DNA of 6,867 nt, taken from assembly GCA_964354135.1 (NCBI GenBank), contig CAYGZA010000340.1, positions 1 to 6,867 on the forward strand. The letters are read 5' to 3'. Both the position numbers and the translations under genes were made by a program. The notes under the pieces are model-generated. The model saw only the letters and a program-made list of their open reading frames with translations. It searched no databases and had not been told where the DNA came from. How positions within the stretch are numbered: position 1 is the stretch's first letter; every line of letters starts with the position of its first letter. Shown here one piece after another: positions 5,423-6,867 of this stretch. Source of the stretch: CAYGZA01 sp964354135 (GTDB taxonomy: Bacteria; Planctomycetota; Planctomycetia; Pirellulales; Thermoguttaceae).

Positions 5423-6867
5423 CTAGCGCAGCCGCTTGCGAGAGACGCCCTCCCGCTCCTGGGCCCTTCGCACCACAAAGACCAACGTGCCGACGATCAA
5501 CGGCGGGATCGGCGGCAGCACGACGGCCCAAAACTTGTACCGGTCCTGGACGCCGCGGATCGCCATCTCCAGGTTCGTCCTGATCCGATAAATGTCCTGA
5601 TCCCGCTCCCGCTTGAGCCGGTCGGTCTCCGCCTCGATCCGCCGTTCCCCGGTAAGACGGACCCGATCCTTCTCCTGATCGATGTCCAAGCTGCTGAGCC
5701 CCTTGGCCTGCAGCTCCTTGTCCACTTCCTTGAGCTGCTTCGTGAGGTTCTCCTTCTCCTCGTCGATGGCCTGCGTGGCCTTCTTGAACAACTGGTCGGT
5801 GGCGTCGGCGGCCTGCTTGCGTGCCGCGTCGGTGGCCTTGTCGATCGCCGTCAGGGTGCGATGGACCGGCCGGCGCTTGCGGATCTCAATGAAGCTGTTG
5901 TCGCCCGCCAGGTAATCGAGAACGTTCAGCACGAACGTCACGTTGTCGAAGTCATAGCGAGTGCCTCCCTCTTCGGGATCTCCCATTTCCCGCAAATGGA
6001 AGAAGTCGGGAGAAAGCCAGTCGATGTCGGACACCAGGATGACGTTGATGCTGCCCGGCTCGGCTTTCTGCGGGGGGCCGGAGGCTGCGGGGCCTCCCGC
6101 CGCTTCGAAAGCGATCTTCGGCGCCCCTTCATCGGCCATCGGTTGGCTGGCCGGGATCCTCCCGTGAATGTACACGGCCATGGCGTAGCGCGTCTTGGTC
6201 GGATTCTTTCGCCGGTTCTCGTTGAGTCCCCGCCCGCCGAACGGGCTCCGCTCAAACAGCTCGTCGGCCTTGACGGTCCCGGTCTTGTCGCCGGTCCGCA
6301 CGAGGGTCTCGTACTGGAGCGATGAAGCGTGCAGCGGGGTGATGTATCCGGGGAACGGGAAGAGGACGTGCTGGAGCTTCGAAGAAACGGGGTTCTGCTC
6401 GTCGAACGCGTCTTTGGCGACCGACGTGTCGACGAAAACCAGCTCGCCGGGATAAGGGAACCTGGGGAAGGGATTGTAGTCCTGATAGACCGTCTCGATG
6501 TCCTTCTCGCGATCGAATTCCATCTCTCCGATCCTCGGCCCGCCCTGCCCGCTCATCCCGCTGAAGTGGACCCCCAGGAGCCTCCAGAGCTGGTTGATGT
6601 CGCCCTTTTGCACCCCGGGCTGGCCCATCATCATCATGGGGTTCATCCCGCTGGGCGGCCGCCGCGGAGTCAACGTCCCCGGGACGCCGCCGAAGAAGAC
6701 CGGACTCGGGTCCTCGAAAACCGCCGTCGGCTGGCCGCCTCTCAGGGCCGCGACGAAGTTGTTCATCTGCTCCGGACCGAGCGACGAAGGCTGCACCGCC
6801 AGGAGGACGTCGTACTTCTCCTTGATCGGCTGGGTGGCATCCACCGGGACCATCTCGTAGGCCTTCT
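5423..6867 (-). CDS. GldG-family ABC-transport auxiliary protein, C-terminal part (start outside window)
   Basis: This is the last 480 residues of a GldG-like protein; the frame is open at 6867 (K-A-Y-E before the first visible Met), so that Met is not the start. GldG-family proteins accompany an ABC-2 type ATPase and permease, in Bacteroidetes gliding and in uncharacterised transport systems elsewhere. Numbering from the Met at 6853: a DATQPIKEKYDVLLAVQPSSL block typical of the domain's strand-turn-strand (5-25), a Met/Pro/Gly-rich loop (about 61-83), KGDINQLWRLLGVHF (83-97), INVILVSDIDWL (269-280) and DNVTFVLNVLDYLAGDNSFIEIRKRRPVHRTL (303-334). A charged coiled-coil-like helix follows at about 335-430, then a membrane helix (441-461) and a basic cytoplasmic tail. 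The N-terminal membrane helix is expected beyond the window edge. Stop TAG at 5425-5423; the DUF4340 gene follows after 54 bp. Confidence 0.88.
   Translation of the reverse strand, partial: KAYEMVPVDATQPIKEKYDVLLAVQPSSLGPEQMNNFVAALRGGQPTAVFEDPSPVFFGGVPGTLTPRRPPSGMNPMMMMGQPGVQKGDINQLWRLLGVHFSGMSGQGGPRIGEMEFDREKDIETVYQDYNPFPRFPYPGELVFVDTSVAKDAFDEQNPVSSKLQHVLFPFPGYITPLHASSLQYETLVRTGDKTGTVKADELFERSPFGGRGLNENRRKNPTKTRYAMAVYIHGRIPASQPMADEGAPKIAFEAAGGPAASGPPQKAEPGSINVILVSDIDWLSPDFFHLREMGDPEEGGTRYDFDNVTFVLNVLDYLAGDNSFIEIRKRRPVHRTLTAIDKATDAARKQAADATDQLFKKATQAIDEEKENLTKQLKEVDKELQAKGLSSLDIDQEKDRVRLTGERRIEAETDRLKRERDQDIYRIRTNLEMAIRGVQDRYKFWAVVLPPIPPLIVGTLVFVVRRAQEREGVSRKRLR
5528..5857 (-). other. Coiled-coil-like stalk before the membrane helix of the GldG-like protein
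   Basis: Residues about 333-442 (from the Met at 6853) are highly charged and Ala/Leu/Gln-rich, with few helix breakers and heptad-like spacing (for example around QLFKKATQAIDEEKENLTKQ). They connect the conserved domain directly to the terminal membrane helix, so they probably form a stalk lifting the domain off the membrane. The call is from composition and spacing read by eye. Confidence 0.55.

Noticed and set aside
3329..6325. A 998-codon open frame on the plus strand
   Set aside because: It lies antisense to the DUF4340 and GldG-like genes. Its composition (long Leu/Gly/Val runs, then His/Arg/Asp-rich stretches) mirrors the opposite codons, it matches no family, and it spans two unrelated genes and their gap. 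It is a product of GC-rich codon bias.

Overview
The window is GC-rich bacterial DNA with every supportable gene on the minus strand. Its gene content (a planctomycete-style GldG-family protein followed by a DUF4340 protein, plus paired divergent Hsp70s) best fits a member of the Planctomycetes. That placement rests on recalled family resemblance and was not tested by a search. No RNA gene, CRISPR array, transposase or prophage gene was seen.

Layout, in the direction of transcription (from high to low coordinates). (1) 6867-5423: the C-terminal 480 residues of a GldG-family protein, with its start beyond the right edge. (2) 5368-3032: a 778-residue DUF4340 protein, 54 bp downstream of the first gene with a strong Shine-Dalgarno. 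It carries an extra three-helix membrane module at its N-terminus and three long Lys/Ala/Pro-rich low-complexity segments. (3) A gene-free interval of about 445-525 bp (depending on the Hsp70 start) that holds a perfect 25-bp inverted repeat enclosing 70 bp, a weak terminator-like hairpin and a weak promoter candidate. (4) 2505-388: an Hsp70 with intact ATPase motifs whose helical lid is replaced by a Pro-rich linker ending in a single membrane helix. (5) 364-1: the first 121 residues of a second, paralogous Hsp70, 23 bp downstream of the first and cut by the left edge.

Genes 1 and 2 look like the tail of an operon for a GldG-type ABC transport system, whose ATPase and permease genes would be expected upstream, outside the window. 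Genes 4 and 5 look like a second transcription unit of two Hsp70s, one membrane-tethered and one of unknown C-terminus. Whether the two units cooperate is not shown by the sequence. The most notable items are the tail-anchored, lid-less Hsp70, the fused membrane module and lysine-rich insert of the DUF4340 protein, and the inverted-repeat element between the operons.
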